Below are positions 33,386-45,032 of a stretch of DNA of 64,000 bases, in pieces. How positions within the stretch are numbered: position 1 is the stretch's first letter; the number at the start of each line of letters is the position of its first letter. Source of the DNA: Dromaius novaehollandiae. Lineage: Eukaryota; Chordata; Aves; Casuariiformes; Dromaiidae. The translations under genes and the position numbers were made by a program. The stretch is taken from NCBI RefSeq assembly GCF_036370855.1, contig NW_026991398.1, forward strand, positions 2,914,001 through 2,978,000, in the 5' to 3' direction. Below the pieces are notes generated by a model, which saw only the letters and a program-made list of their open reading frames with translations, was not told where the DNA came from and did not search any database.

Positions 33386-35180
33386 GGTTTTTCTGCATCA
33401 CAGCTCAACTGCTATTTGTGACAGCCTTCCTGCTACAAAGAGTATGTTGTCAGGAGCACCAAGAGCGGGGCTGCTCCATGTGGGAAGCAGAGCCAGGAGG
33501 TGAGGGTGCCAGCAAGGCAGGCAGAGCAGGGACCCACTGATGAGAGGTGCCATCCCACAGTGCTTGGACAAGAGGAGCAGAGCAGGTTTGGGGATGGTAA
33601 CTGGGGTCAGGCACAGTCCAGCAATGGCCAGACAAGACTGGAGGGCTCCAGCCGGCCCTGCTTTGCACAGAAGGTAGGACTGGAGACCTCCAGAGATCCC
33701 TTCCCACCAAAACTCCTTTGAGATTCCATGAGTTCTTGCTCCTCGGCCTCTGCTCTGGCACAGCCTGCAGGGACATGAGAGCACCTGGGGCAGAGCAGAA
33801 CAAGCTCAGCTGGGAGCATGTCGGGGGGGAAGATCCAAAGGTCCTTGGCTCAGCCCCGGCCTTTGGAAAACTCCCTCACGCATCCCCAAGAGGCTCCATC
33901 TGCCTCTTCCAACCTCCCTGTGCTCCCCTCCCCTCAGCCAAAGTGGAGTCCAGCATCGCCTGGGGACTCTCTTCCCCACGGGGAGCAGAGGGAGGGCCTT
34001 CACCAGCCCCATGCTGACTTTTCCATCCCCGGCTTTCACAGTTGCCTGCGCCTGGGTCTGCCCACTTGCCTTCACCAAGGTCATGGCTGCACAGAAGCCC
34101 TTGAAAATCTTGGTGCTCCTACCCTCATGTGGGCATCAACCCTGAACCTGGAGCCTGATCAGCCACAAAGGCATCACCCATCCAGTGCCCCGGCCATGCA
34201 GCCGAGCGCAGGGGACTTTGCCCCAATTTCCCTGCTCCTCCCTTGCTCCAACACCACTGCTGCTGCTGTGCCCATGTCAAAGGCTCCTGCCATCAGGCTG
34301 CCCCAGGCCCAAGGCAGCTCCAGCTCCCTCCAGGGCTGTGCTGGAGCCTTTCAGAAGCAGGCTGAGGTGGGGCTGGCACTGCCAGGGTGGGTTGGGAGAG
34401 GGCAGCTCCCCTCTGCCATGCTGGGGCTGGGGCTGGGGCTGGGCACAGTGTTTCCCTGGGGAGCTCCCTGAGGAGCCGCTCCGGGGATCCTCCACCTCTG
34501 CCCTGGCAGCACCAGTGCTCAGGGTGCTGGGGTGGAAGTGCACAGAGGGTGGAAGGGGCACGGGCTGCCCAGGGGGAGCATTGAGACCTTGTCCGTGCAT
34601 GCAGGGATGGAGTGAGGAAAGCTAGAGCTCGACTGGAGCTGGCCCCAGAGACCTCAGATGTGGAGAGGGCTGGGGTATTATTAAATGACTCTTAAATGCT
34701 CCCCTGCAGACTGAGGGGTCCAAGCACCCAGCCCCTGCCCAAGCTGAGCTGTGCCCCACATGGAGGTCAGCAGACAGCTATGCTTCAGCATCTGCTGGTT
34801 TCTGGTACAGAAGAGAGGCCATGCAAGGCTGGCCTTTTCCCCTCCATCGGGATACAGGGAGCTGCAGGAGGATGGAGCTGGCCATGGACCGCATCAGCCC
34901 CTCTGCAGGGCACAGCAGCTGCTGGGGGGCAGAGAGGAGTGTCAGCCTCCCCATCAGCCCCACACCTGGGGGCCAGCAATGGCACAAGGAAATGGAGGCC
35001 AGGCACTCCATGTCTCCACTGCTCTCATGCCCAGAGATCCTTCACCCTGGCTGCCTGCAGCCCCTCTGGGCAGCCCCTGGGCCCCCACAAGGGAGGGCTG
35101 AATCCAGCCCACGTTCCCTAACACAGCACCCCATGAGCTCATGTTCCTTAGCCCATGGAAACCCAGGCACAGCAACAAGG
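33386..35180. other. G block, copy 2
   Basis: GC-rich spacer homologous to 19150-21320 with a deletion of about 370 bp near 34895. The last 100 bp (35080-35180) instead match 22045-22145 and 36870-36965, a piece of the OR 3' region, so the end of this block is a patchwork. No gene can be supported. Confidence 0.5.
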
Positions 35181-36145
35181 TAGTAGAAGGATGGAGTGGA
35201 TGACAGAAGCAACAGTGACTCTTCTCTCATAGACGACTTCTAAGTGGGGATCCCATTTGTGGGAAGCAGTAAGTCAGCTAAATAAGCAACAAACTCCCGC
35301 GGGAAGTCCCATAGAGAAGGGGGTTGTGTCAGTAGCTGCATGAATTCCTGTTAAAACCAAAAGAAAACCCAATTAAAGACCTGGAGATGAGGCTGTGATT
35401 AAACATCCAACTCAGAGATCAGTATGGGTGACGATGCTCTTTTACCATGGAAAAGGAGTACGGGATGCTGTAGACCCTGCAGGGAGTAAATTAACCATAA
35501 GTGCGGCTTGGATTATGTCCAGGACCTAACTGTCTTCTCTTGCAGGGAAGTGTGGTGTTACCTGCTAACCATGGGGACACTGATAACTGGAAAAAACACC
35601 TGAAATGTGTCTCTAACAGATTCTGCCTTTTCAAATTGCCCATGGGACAACTTTGTTATTGAAGATCAGTCACAACCCATCTTTAAAACTATAGTTACAA
35701 GAGAAATACCATCTGTAATAGCATGAGGTCAAGGACTGATAGCCATAATGTTACACTGACCCTAAGATCTGACGTTAGTCTAAATGTAGCTGTATGTAAT
35801 AACACACGGGATGGGAAGCTGCACCTGGTTATGACAATAGAGTGAGATGGGTACTACAGACACAGAAGGCGACAAAAGCCGTTGTAATGTGACCTATGTT
35901 TTTGACCAAATCACCACGCAGACTTACTGGTTAACTTCTCATATGACTGAACAAATGATGGCTTTGTTTGGATCCATTTAATACATCAGTAACATTTGGA
36001 GTAACCTTCCATCAACTCGACAGCATTCCCAGACAGAACACCAAGGTTACTCAACATCTTTTGCAAACTGGAGAACTCTTAGAGGAAAGGGGAGGAACGA
36101 TGATATATGATACAACGAATAGATTTGGTTAGTAGAAGTGTCCAG
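35181..36145. other. Copy-specific insert, possible decayed retroviral internal fragment
   Basis: This stretch of about 960 bp separates parts of unit 2 that are contiguous in unit 1 (21330-21375). Its composition differs from its surroundings: A/T-richer, with few GC-rich runs. One frame near 35900-35990 reads like a fragment of a retroviral envelope ectodomain, but stops break it and the resemblance is weak. No LTR or target duplication was found at its ends. Low confidence in the viral interpretation; the insert itself is clear from comparison. Confidence 0.35.
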
Positions 36146-37275
36146 TGACAGCCTGCCCTGAGCTGACACACATAGAAGCAGGTTTTCATTAATTCCTCCC
36201 TGCAAGCCCACATTTGTTCCTTTGCTCTTCTCGAGAGACGTCCCTGTTCTCCAGAGAGCCTCTCCTCAGATCAGTGTGTCTGTGCTGGCCTCACCAGCCA
36301 TTCCTGCACCCCTCTGCTGTGCTTCCCAGCCTGGCTGTGCTGCTCTGCAGAGTGAGCAGCTGTGGGGCCCCGGGGTGACTCCACACTGGCCGTACTGGTC
36401 AGGGTGGACCTGGCTGACCCAGCATCACGGCACCTGACAAGCCCCTCCCCAGGTCTCTGTGGCTGTGGAGGATGCTCAGAGCAATTACAAGACATTTCAA
36501 ATGGCTCAGGATGGGGTCAGGTGTGTCCCGAGATGCAGCCATGGGTTTTCATTGTAGGTGACATGAACCACTCCTGAGGCTGCCTTCCCTGTGCCGGATG
36601 AGTCCCCACTGCCTCTCCTGAGACTGCAGAGCCCTGATTTGGTGCATTTCTTGGTTTGGCCCTATATTTTGGATGACTCCACTTGGTTTTGGGAGTCTCT
36701 ACTCACTGCCCATCCCAGGCACATGCTGTCCCTGGAGATCCCCTGTGCTCTTCTGGTGACTCCCTACTCCCTTGCGGAAGGATGGGCATCTCTCACCAGC
36801 CCTCTAATATGTGGGACAGTCCCCAGCAGATACCGCTTGACCACTCACCCTCCCCCGGGGTACTGGGTACCCACAGGTGACAGCTGAATCCAGCCCTTAT
36901 TCCCTCACACATCGGCCTATGAGCTCATCCCCCCTTAGCCCATGGAAAACTCAAGCACGGCAACTGGGCCTTTTCAGGTGCAACTCCCTGAGCGCGTTCG
37001 TGGCTCCCACTGTGGAAGAAGAGCCCAACCTTCAGGCACTGTACTGAGGAAATCCTCCTTTATTACAGAGATGCGACTCGGGAGGTCAGCTCTGACACAG
37101 TGATAGACACATTCACAGAAGGCCTCTGGCTCAGACAGATGTTGGTTCATGCCCCTGGAGCAGTGGGAGGAATTCAAACATTTGTGTACAAACATGATTA
37201 TCACAGACAGAACTCCCAAAGCACAAGAGTTGTTTGAGACAAATTGGAAACCGCTTGTGAAGAGAGATGGGCAGC
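36146..37275 (-). other. OR3 3' region
   Basis: Homologous to 21366-22447 behind OR2, and in inverted form to part of the OR1 3' region. Landmarks are TTATTACAGAGATG near 37061, and CTGCACCCC near 36305. No further gene. Confidence 0.6.
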
Positions 37276-38211
37276 TCATTGCTGCTGAAACAGTACCACT
37301 TGAATCAGTTTCCTCAGTGCCTCCTTGAGCTCCTTGTTCCTCATGCTGTAGATGAGGGGGGTCACTGCTGGAGGCACCACCGAGTACAGAACAGCCACCA
37401 CCAGATCCAGAGATGGGGAGGAGAGGGAGGGGGGCTTCAGGTAGGCAAAAAATGAGGTGCTGACAAACAGGGAGACCACGGCCAGGTGCGGGAGGCACAT
37501 GGAAAAGGCTTTGTGCCGGCCCTGCTCAGAGGGGATCCTCAGCACAGCAGTGAAGATCTGCACGTAGGACACCACAATGAACATGAAACACCCTGAAGCT
37601 AAACAGGCACCAACCACAATAACCCCAGCTTTCCTGAGGTAGGAGTCTGAGCAGGAGAGCTTGAGGATCTGGGGAACTTCACAGAAGAACTGGCCTAGGG
37701 CATTGCCTTGGCAAAGTGGTATTGAAAATGTATTAGCAGTGTGCAGGACAGCATTGAGAAAACCACTGGCCCAGGCAGCTGCTGCCATTTTGGCACAAGC
37801 TCTGCTGCCCATGAGGGTTCCGTAGTGCAGAGGTCTGCAGATGGCCATATAGCGGTCATAGGCCATGACTGTGAGGAGAGAATACTCTGCTGTGAGCAAG
37901 AAGAGAAACAGAAAGACCTGGGCAGCACATCCTGAGTAGGAAATGGCCCTGGTGTCCCACAGGGAATTGGCCATGGATTTGGGGACAGTGGTGGAGATGG
38001 TGCCAAGGTCGAGGAGGGAGAGGTTGAGGACGAAGAAGTACATGGGGGTGTGGAGGCAGTGGTCACAGGCTATGGCTGTGATGATGAGGCCATTGCCCAG
38101 GAGGGCAGCCAGGTAGATGCCCAGGATGAGTGACAAGTGCAAGAGCTGCAGCTCCCGTGTGTCCGCAAAAGCCAGGAGTAGGAACTCGTTGAGGGAGCTG
38201 CTGTTGGACAT
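37276..38211 (-). CDS. Olfactory receptor, family 14-like (OR3), intact frame with NPxxY change
   Basis: A 311-residue odorant GPCR in one exon. The reading frame stays open for 54 more codons upstream, to 38373, but I chose the start at 38211 because the peptide MSNSSSLNEF matches the starts of all paralogues and a conserved splice acceptor lies 24 bp upstream. Motifs: LLGNGLII (37-44), LHTPMYFFVLNLSLLDLG (53-70), Cys95, MAYDRYMAICRPLHY (116-130), cysteines 167, 177 and 187, SYVQIF (215-220), KAFSMCLPHL (234-243). TM7 reads TPLIYSMRN at 284-292: the Asn of the NPxxY motif is Thr, an AAC to ACC change. That Asn is among the most conserved GPCR residues and takes part in activation, so function may be impaired although the gene is otherwise intact. 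Residue 52 is Cys where paralogues have His or Arg. Confidence 0.93.
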   Translation of the reverse strand: MSNSSSLNEFLLLAFADTRELQLLHLSLILGIYLAALLGNGLIITAIACDHCLHTPMYFFVLNLSLLDLGTISTTVPKSMANSLWDTRAISYSGCAAQVFLFLFLLTAEYSLLTVMAYDRYMAICRPLHYGTLMGSRACAKMAAAAWASGFLNAVLHTANTFSIPLCQGNALGQFFCEVPQILKLSCSDSYLRKAGVIVVGACLASGCFMFIVVSYVQIFTAVLRIPSEQGRHKAFSMCLPHLAVVSLFVSTSFFAYLKPPSLSSPSLDLVVAVLYSVVPPAVTPLIYSMRNKELKEALRKLIQVVLFQQQ

Positions 38212-38235
38212 ATGCTCACTTGGGGCATAGGAGGC

Positions 38236-38336
38236 CTGTCCAAGGAAGAAAAGACAGTGACAAGTTAGATCAGGCTTTTGTGAGCCAAACCCATTCTGTT
38301 TCGCATAGAAACCCCCACATTTCCTCGGTCCTTTAC
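38236..38336 (-). other. Predicted 5' UTR intron of OR3 (101 bp)
   Basis: On the minus strand: donor GAAG/GTAAAG at 38336, branch-point-like TCTAAC, pyrimidine tract and acceptor GGACAG at 38236. Length and sites match OR1, which supports these two genes sharing a 5' lineage. Confidence 0.55.
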
Positions 38337-41300
38337 CTTCTTTCAGCTCCCTTTCTGGGGCTCTGGTTTGCACTGGCTGAGTGTGTCCTGTGCAGCAGGG
38401 GCCTCTGCCTGTAGCTTCAGAGGAGTCGGTTCTGCTTTGCTGCAGTTGTAAGTGGACATGTCAAACAGTCCCAGGTATTTGAGGGCATACCTGGGAATGG
38501 GCACGGTGAGCTGGGAGCAGGGGGCTTGGTCCAGTGACCCAGTGGGAATATTCTCTATTTACCATAATGAGAGCTGACTACAGCACTCATGGCAGCTGTG
38601 TCTGAAAGAGAAGACCCTTGTGAGGGATTCATCCCCCTCAATCTTGCCCTCTTGAACAGAGGTGTCTGTATCTGAATCAGTCACACCAGCTCCCACCCTA
38701 GCAAGGGAGAGGAACAGGCAAGGGAAGACAGGGGCTGACCTGACTTTTTCTAGATGTCCCCCTTCCAGTGAGATAAACCAGCTCCTCACATCAATTTACA
38801 TCTGTGCCCTTTCTCCAGGCACTGTAGTGGGAATGGCAAGGGACTGGTTCTGATGTGCACGTCCTGCAGCAAACTATGTCCACCGCTTACGGGGGAGGAC
38901 TGCTCAATATTTTGATACTTATTATCTCCAGAAAATAACCTGCAGAAGAGGAGTCTGATTATCTATTAATTTAGATTTTAGATGCCTCCATTACACTGTG
39001 GGAGCATTCTTGGATGGGCTAGAAATCTTTGGTATTTCAGCATGAGCACTTGTGCACCCGAGGAGGAAAAAAGGGCTCCCTGTGACTTTGTACAGAGTCC
39101 TGGGATCTGGTCTGTCAGTGAGTTTTGCCCCTCACTGCCCTGCACTTGCACCTCACTCAGATAAAGGACAACCACACTCGTGAGTTCCTCTAAGAAAGAA
39201 ACTGGACTGAGCTGGGAGCAGAGGAGTTCAGTTAGAAAGGGAAGATTTCCAAATTCTTCTCTCTCAGCCCAGACATGGAGGGAGTGATGAGTGTGACAAG
39301 ATTTCTGACTCACAGGAGCAGACCAGGGATGCTCAGATATCACAGAAATGCTGGAGGGAAGCTGTGCTCTTCTGGAGGGCAGCTTGCAGCTTGGCAGGAC
39401 ACCCCAGCGAAACAGCCAAGGGTCCTAAAGATGGGCTCTCCTTCAGAGGAAGGCAGCTCAGTAAGAGTCATCTCTCTCTCTTAAGAGAGAGACAGAGCAA
39501 AAAGTCTGTGAGAAACCTCAGCAAGTCCCTCCATCCCCACCTCAGCCTGCAGACAGCACCAGCATCACCTTTATGGCCTCATCAGGGTTTCTCTGACCTG
39601 CTCCTCAGGACCTGCAAGCACAGAGATGGCCCTGGCCAGGGCCCTGACCTGGGAGGTTTCTGTCCATCACAGAACACAGAGTGGGGGATGGGGTCTGTGA
39701 ACAGCGACTGGGAAAAGACCTTGGTACAGAGAAAAAGCTCTTGGCAGAAACAGCTCCAGGCAGCAGGGATGGGCAGGGAATGGTAGAGAATTGCTAACAG
39801 AAACATCACGGGAGGAGAGAAGTGAGCAAATCATGGTCAGTCATGTGATGCCAAAGCCTTCCCCAGGGTGCTCTAGTCTGCCCTGCAGAAACCTCCCAGC
39901 AGCAGGGCATTGTCCAGGGGCATCCCTCTGTGTGCAGGTGAGTTAATGAGTCTCAGTCGCATGTCCAAACCTGACAGCTCCATTTCCATCTTCCCCTTTG
40001 CAGGTGGAAGGAAACTTAAAGCACCATCTCAGGGAATTGCCTTTTCTTTCAGTAAACACTTGCCTTCACCTTCCTTTTGCAAAGTCCCCTCTGAAATCTC
40101 CTGTGCATGAGCTGGAGCAGTGAGCAGCCCTGATCTATGCAGCACCCTCTCAATGGGAGAATGAACCTGCCCTTCGATCCTCCCACCCAGAGCTTCTCCC
40201 TGCAACGTCTTGAGGAGTTCCCTGGGCAGGCTGAGTGCTGACCCTCACAGGCGGCAGAGCCACTGCCCCAGGCACACAGCACCCTGGGGTGCAGGGACAC
40301 TGCTCTGAACTACAGCCCTGGGCAGACCTAGGTGCACACCCCAGCTTCACATCCCTGCACCATCCCCTCAAGAATGTAGCTGTGATGCCCTGTCAATCTG
40401 ACAGCTGGGAATCCCTGCTCTAAAGCACCACCTGCTCCAAACAGGAGAAGCTGGGAGAGCCACCCTGACAGACCCTATCAGCTGTGGAAGGTGCCAGCTG
40501 CAGAAGAAACCTCCAGGAACCACAGCAGCATTGCCCTGCAGCCAGAGACTTACTGTGTCGAGGGTGGTGAAGATTTCTCCTCACAGTGAACTCTCAGCCA
40601 TCCTCCTGTTCCTGACTGTCTTTAACTTCTGAGTCGCTCATCTCATCCTGGCCCCTGCAGGCAGCATCCTGAGTCTTGCTGCTCCTTTAAGAGGAGCTGC
40701 TCCTGGACAGAGCTGTCTCTCTGCAGTGCCTGCCAGGTTGCCATGGGCTCCTGCAGTCCCAGAGGCCAGGCCCAGCTCAGGAGCAGAGGCCCAGCTGAAG
40801 ACCTGACTTGCTCTGTCTGTACCCTGTGCACCCTCAAGATGTTCCCGGGGCTCCAGGGCTGACATCACCAGAAAGGCAGCAGAGTCACCCTTGGAAAATG
40901 TCCACTGAAGTGGACTAAAATAAACACAGATGGTCCCTCTCTAAGCAGTGGAGAGAGACTGACTGCAGTATTGCAGTTGGTCTCATCAGAGGATGGTTAT
41001 CTGAGAGGTGGAAATGTCCCACTCTAGAAAGCCCTGCTCCCATCAGGGCACATAGACAGGGATGAGAGTGAGGTCATTGACTTGTGCTTCAGGGGCTGAT
41101 TTAGAGGAATTAATCAATGCATCTAATGCCCACTGAGAAGCCCCTGAGATGAAGTGGGAATCAGTTCCCTCCCATGCACTCCACAAGCTCATAGGAGGTG
41201 CGATTCTCCTTGTCCAAGTTTTGGTGTATACAGAATGGGTATCTGCACGCGAGCTCCTTGTCTAAGCTCCCACTGTGATCAATGGAGATGGAGAATGGGA

Positions 41301-42150
41301 GTCAGTTGTTCACACACAAACACCTTCTGACATTTGTGGTTCCAGAGGTGGTCCAAGCTATGTGCAAGTGTTTGCTTGCTCTGATGCAGCAACTATGAGA
41401 CCCAAATCCTTCCGGAGCATCAGCTGGGGGCCAGGTGGAGCTAATGTAATTCAGCTAATGGAATTCAGTGCAGACACTTGATCTAATGCAATGACAATAG
41501 GCTTGCAGAGCCAGATCAGATGCATGGGGTGTCTGGCACAACCACCATGTTTCTAGCTGATACAGCACAGGACCGACAGGAAAATCATGCCCTTTGGAGT
41601 GATTGCTGGACAAACACCCCAGGGCATCTCAGGCAATGGATCTCCACCAACCACTGCCTTTAGGCAAAGTCCATGCCATCTACATCCGAGCATGCAGCAA
41701 AGATAGAAGGCACATTGCACCAAGGTCTCCACATATGTGCCTAGACTCTCAAACCCTGCTAGTTTTCTTCTCCCTAAGCCTTTTCTGATTCCCAATGATA
41801 TGAACAGGGACCGTACTAATGATGCAGCTACTGTGTGGCTACACTGCAGGCTGTTCAGGCCCAAGGACCTTCTCAGTGGCACCTTGTCCTTCCTGGACAT
41901 CTGGTAACTTCTATCACAGGCCCCAAGGTGCTGCAAAGTCATCTTGGGTACAATGCACTTCTCCTGCCACAGCTGCACGGCCCAGCTCTGTTTTTCCCTG
42001 GCCTTGGCTACTGCAGGGTTTGCTCTCTTAGTCAGTGCCTCATATCATCATTACATTGCCATTTGCTAGCTACACCAGCAGGTCTCTGCTCTGAAGTGGG
42101 GCCATTGCATACACGGCGTCCTTGGCTCTGGGGAACAGGTTTCACCGTGG
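38337..42150. other. Upstream region of OR3
   Basis: The first 1.5 kb is the reverse complement of the OR1 upstream region. From about 39880 to 42130 it instead resembles the OR2 and OR4 upstream regions. Landmarks are CCTGCAGAAACCTCCCAGCA near 39883, and CAGAGGATGGTTATCTG near 40987. No gene besides the OR3 5' exon is supported. Confidence 0.55.
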
Positions 42151-42159
42151 CAAGTCTGC

Positions 42160-43660
42160 ACTCAGGCCTGGTGCCACAGCTGAGGTCCTGTAGCCCAAAT
42201 ATACACAAATGCACATAGACCAGTCCACAAAGAAGAGGAAGGGGAGATGCACAAGCTGTCACAGAACTGCAAATCTTTAAGCAACCTGAAGAAGTCTGTG
42301 GATCACAGACCCCGGTTCCTATGGGGAGACTTTAATCTCCCTGGCATTCATTGGGAGGGCAATGCAGCAGGGTGCAAACAGTCCAGGAGGATTCTGGAGG
42401 GTGTGGGGGACAACTCAGCGCAGCTAAGCCAGTCAGGTCAACAAGGGTGACACCTTCCTGGACCTGGAACCTGCAAACAAGGAAGAAGTGACCAGGGATG
42501 GGATAATCAGTGTCAACCTTGGCTGCAGTGGCCACGAGGTAGTGGAGCTCCTGCTCCTGAGGGGAGCGAGGAAGAAGAGTATCAGAGTCCAGACTCTGGA
42601 TGTCAGAGGAGCAGACCTGGGCCTACTGGGGAGACTGGTGGAGGAATTCCATGGGATGCAGCTCTGAAGGGCAAAGTAGCTCAGGAAAGTTGGCAGGTCT
42701 TTAAAGACAGCATGCTCCAACCTCGAGAATGGCCCATACTGATACCCAGGAGAACAGGTAGACATCTCAGGAGACAGGGTGGCTAAACAGGGAACTCCTC
42801 ACTGAGCTCCAGTACAAAAAGGCAGCACAGAGGAATGGGCAGCAGGGAGAGGCTGCAAAGGGGGAATTTTAAAATTTTGTCTGGGGAAGTGGTTAGGTAA
42901 GCCATAGCTCCTCTAGGATTGATGCTTTCAAGGGATGTCAAAGGCACAAAGATGATCTGCTATTCCTTCAGAAACAGTAAAAGCATAAACAGGGAAAATG
43001 TGAGCCCATGGCTGAATGGGGCAGGGAATCTGGTATCAGCAGATGCAGATGGGTCTGGGGAACTCAATGCCTTTGCTTCAGTCTCCACCAACAAGGTCTC
43101 CCAGGCCATTGTGCTTAGAGTTCAGGACTCCCAAGGAGAAAAACAACCAGCAGTGCCTGAGGGTTGAGTCAGGTATTATTTGCAAGAACACAGGTCTACA
43201 CGATTGGATGGGCTGCAGCTAAGGGTGCCCAGAGAGCTGGCTGCTATCTAGCAAGGCCTCTCTCTATCATCTTGGAAAGCTGTGGAGACTCAGGGAGGTC
43301 CCAATGACTGGAAAAAAGGCAAATGTTGCATCCATCTTCAAAAAAGGCCGCAAGGACAACCTGGGGAACTACAGGCCGTTCAGCCTCACTTTGATCAGGA
43401 GAGTGTCACGGACCAAGTCTTCTCTGATCCCCTTTCTAGGTAAACAAAAGAGAAGAAGGTGACTGGGAACAGTCAGCATAGATTTACTGAGGGGAAAGGA
43501 TGTGAGCCTCACCAACCTCACGACCTTCTGTGCTAAAAGAACTGTATTTGTGGATGAACAGAGAACAGTGAATGTCAGTTAACTCAAGTTTAGGAAGGCT
43601 CTTGACACTTTCTCCCACAGTATACTTGCATACCAGTTAGTATGCAAGCTAGTCAGACAG
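42160..43660 (+). repeat. CR1 LINE remnant, copy C
   Basis: Reads FNLPGIHWEGN near 42332-42365 (endonuclease), a phosphodiester-cleavage region near 42520-42660 with TLDVRGADLGLL, and a reverse-transcriptase start near 43300-43400 (IFKKGRKDNLGNYRPFSLT). The end is truncated near 43660, where segment A begins. Broken by stops and frameshifts. Confidence 0.8.
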
Positions 43661-43664
43661 CAGT

Positions 43665-45032
43665 GTGCCCAGGCAGCAAGGAAGGCCAACTGCCTGAAAC
43701 AGACTGAAAGCCTCCAACAGACCTGACGTCTTTGTCCCCTATAGCTGTTGTCTCTGCCACTAAGGCCTATGAGTAGACACCAGGGCCTCACTGTCCCCTT
43801 GTCCCCTGGGGAGCCCAGGAGGTCTCATGTCATTGTCTTGCATGAATATTGCACACCCCAACTTGCACGCTGCCCCCAGGAAGAGCCAGGGAAAACACGT
43901 AGGGGAAAGGATCTCCCTTCCCCGGGTCTCAGTGTCCATGCTTGGATGTTTTGCTTGAAAAACACACCAAGGGTTAACATGGTGTCAGAGCCACCTGCAC
44001 ATTTCCTTTGCCTACCTGTAACCAGTGATTACAATTTTCTGCTCTCATCAGCCTCCAGCGAGTCTTTCTTGCTAATGGCCCTCAGTGGGATCTATTAACA
44101 CTCTACAAAAGTTTGGGATTTGCTTCTGACTTTGACTTGAACATTTTGCTCAATCTCCTCGCAATAGCTGAGGATCATGGACTCAGCACCAAATACACCA
44201 TGGGGCTCATTACAATGCAAAAAGCCCTGATGAACCACGTCTCTCCCTATAATTTTCTTCAAGTAATGTATGGATAATTGGTTAGAGCAGTGTAGTTGAA
44301 AGACAGTGACTTCAGTTAGAACGTAGTGTAAAGGGATCCCTGCTTTTAAAGGTTTTTAGGATTAGTATTCTTATTCATCTTTCACAATAAGTGACAGGAA
44401 CATTCTCCACATGGTACAGATCCAGAGTGTCTTCTAATGAAGTGTGGATATGCAGGAAAAGCAGTGTTCCCCGAGGTCAGACACTGCATGGACAATCTTC
44501 TTCCCCATCTCCTTAAACCTGCCATTTCCCTCAACAGCCACCTGGGACTTGCATCACTCCTGTTAAAGTCAAACCTTTCTCCACTGAAGTCTGCAACAGA
44601 ATGTTACAGCTCATATGTCCCACTTCCCAGCTGCTTTCCTTAGAGAACGAGCTGCAAATAGACACAGAAGAATTTTTCTTCATTGCAAGCCAGAAGAAAA
44701 AAAAAAAGGCATGCTATAGTTTGGTAAAATTAATTACACTCCTCAACTGCATGCTAACTCCAAGCTGCCTCCAGTGAGGTCCCCTTTCCACAAGGGATAG
44801 CCTGGCTAGAAATGTTTTGGATAGATAGGAAATGCTAGAGAGAAACAGAATGAAGGACTTGCCCAGAGGAACAAACTACTGAAAGATGAAGCAAGCTTTA
44901 AACTCCCCAAAGTGCAAATCAACAGTGTGGTATGGGAATGAACAAAGAGTAATGGAAGGAGTTACAGTGTTACAGTGCCCGGATAGGGTGCTGTAAAGGG
45001 ATGTTAGAAATTGTTAATGTAATCAGAACATG
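43665..45032. other. Segment A, copy 3 (truncated)
   Basis: Matches 3120-4500 of unit 1 and 57660-59010 of unit 4. It breaks off at about 45032, after AATCAGAACATGTGGAAA, where the other copies continue with TATGTGAGAGAT. No gene. Confidence 0.6.

Noticed and set aside
37276-38373. OR3 as a 365-residue protein starting at 38373
   Set aside because: The extra 54 codons cover a predicted intron and the end of a 5' UTR exon, and no paralogue has such an N-terminus. The start at 38211 matches all other copies.
44690-44720. Poly-A runs (also near 58280 and 59521) as marks of processed pseudogenes
   Set aside because: No gene-like sequence precedes them and the runs lie within duplicated A/T-rich spacer.
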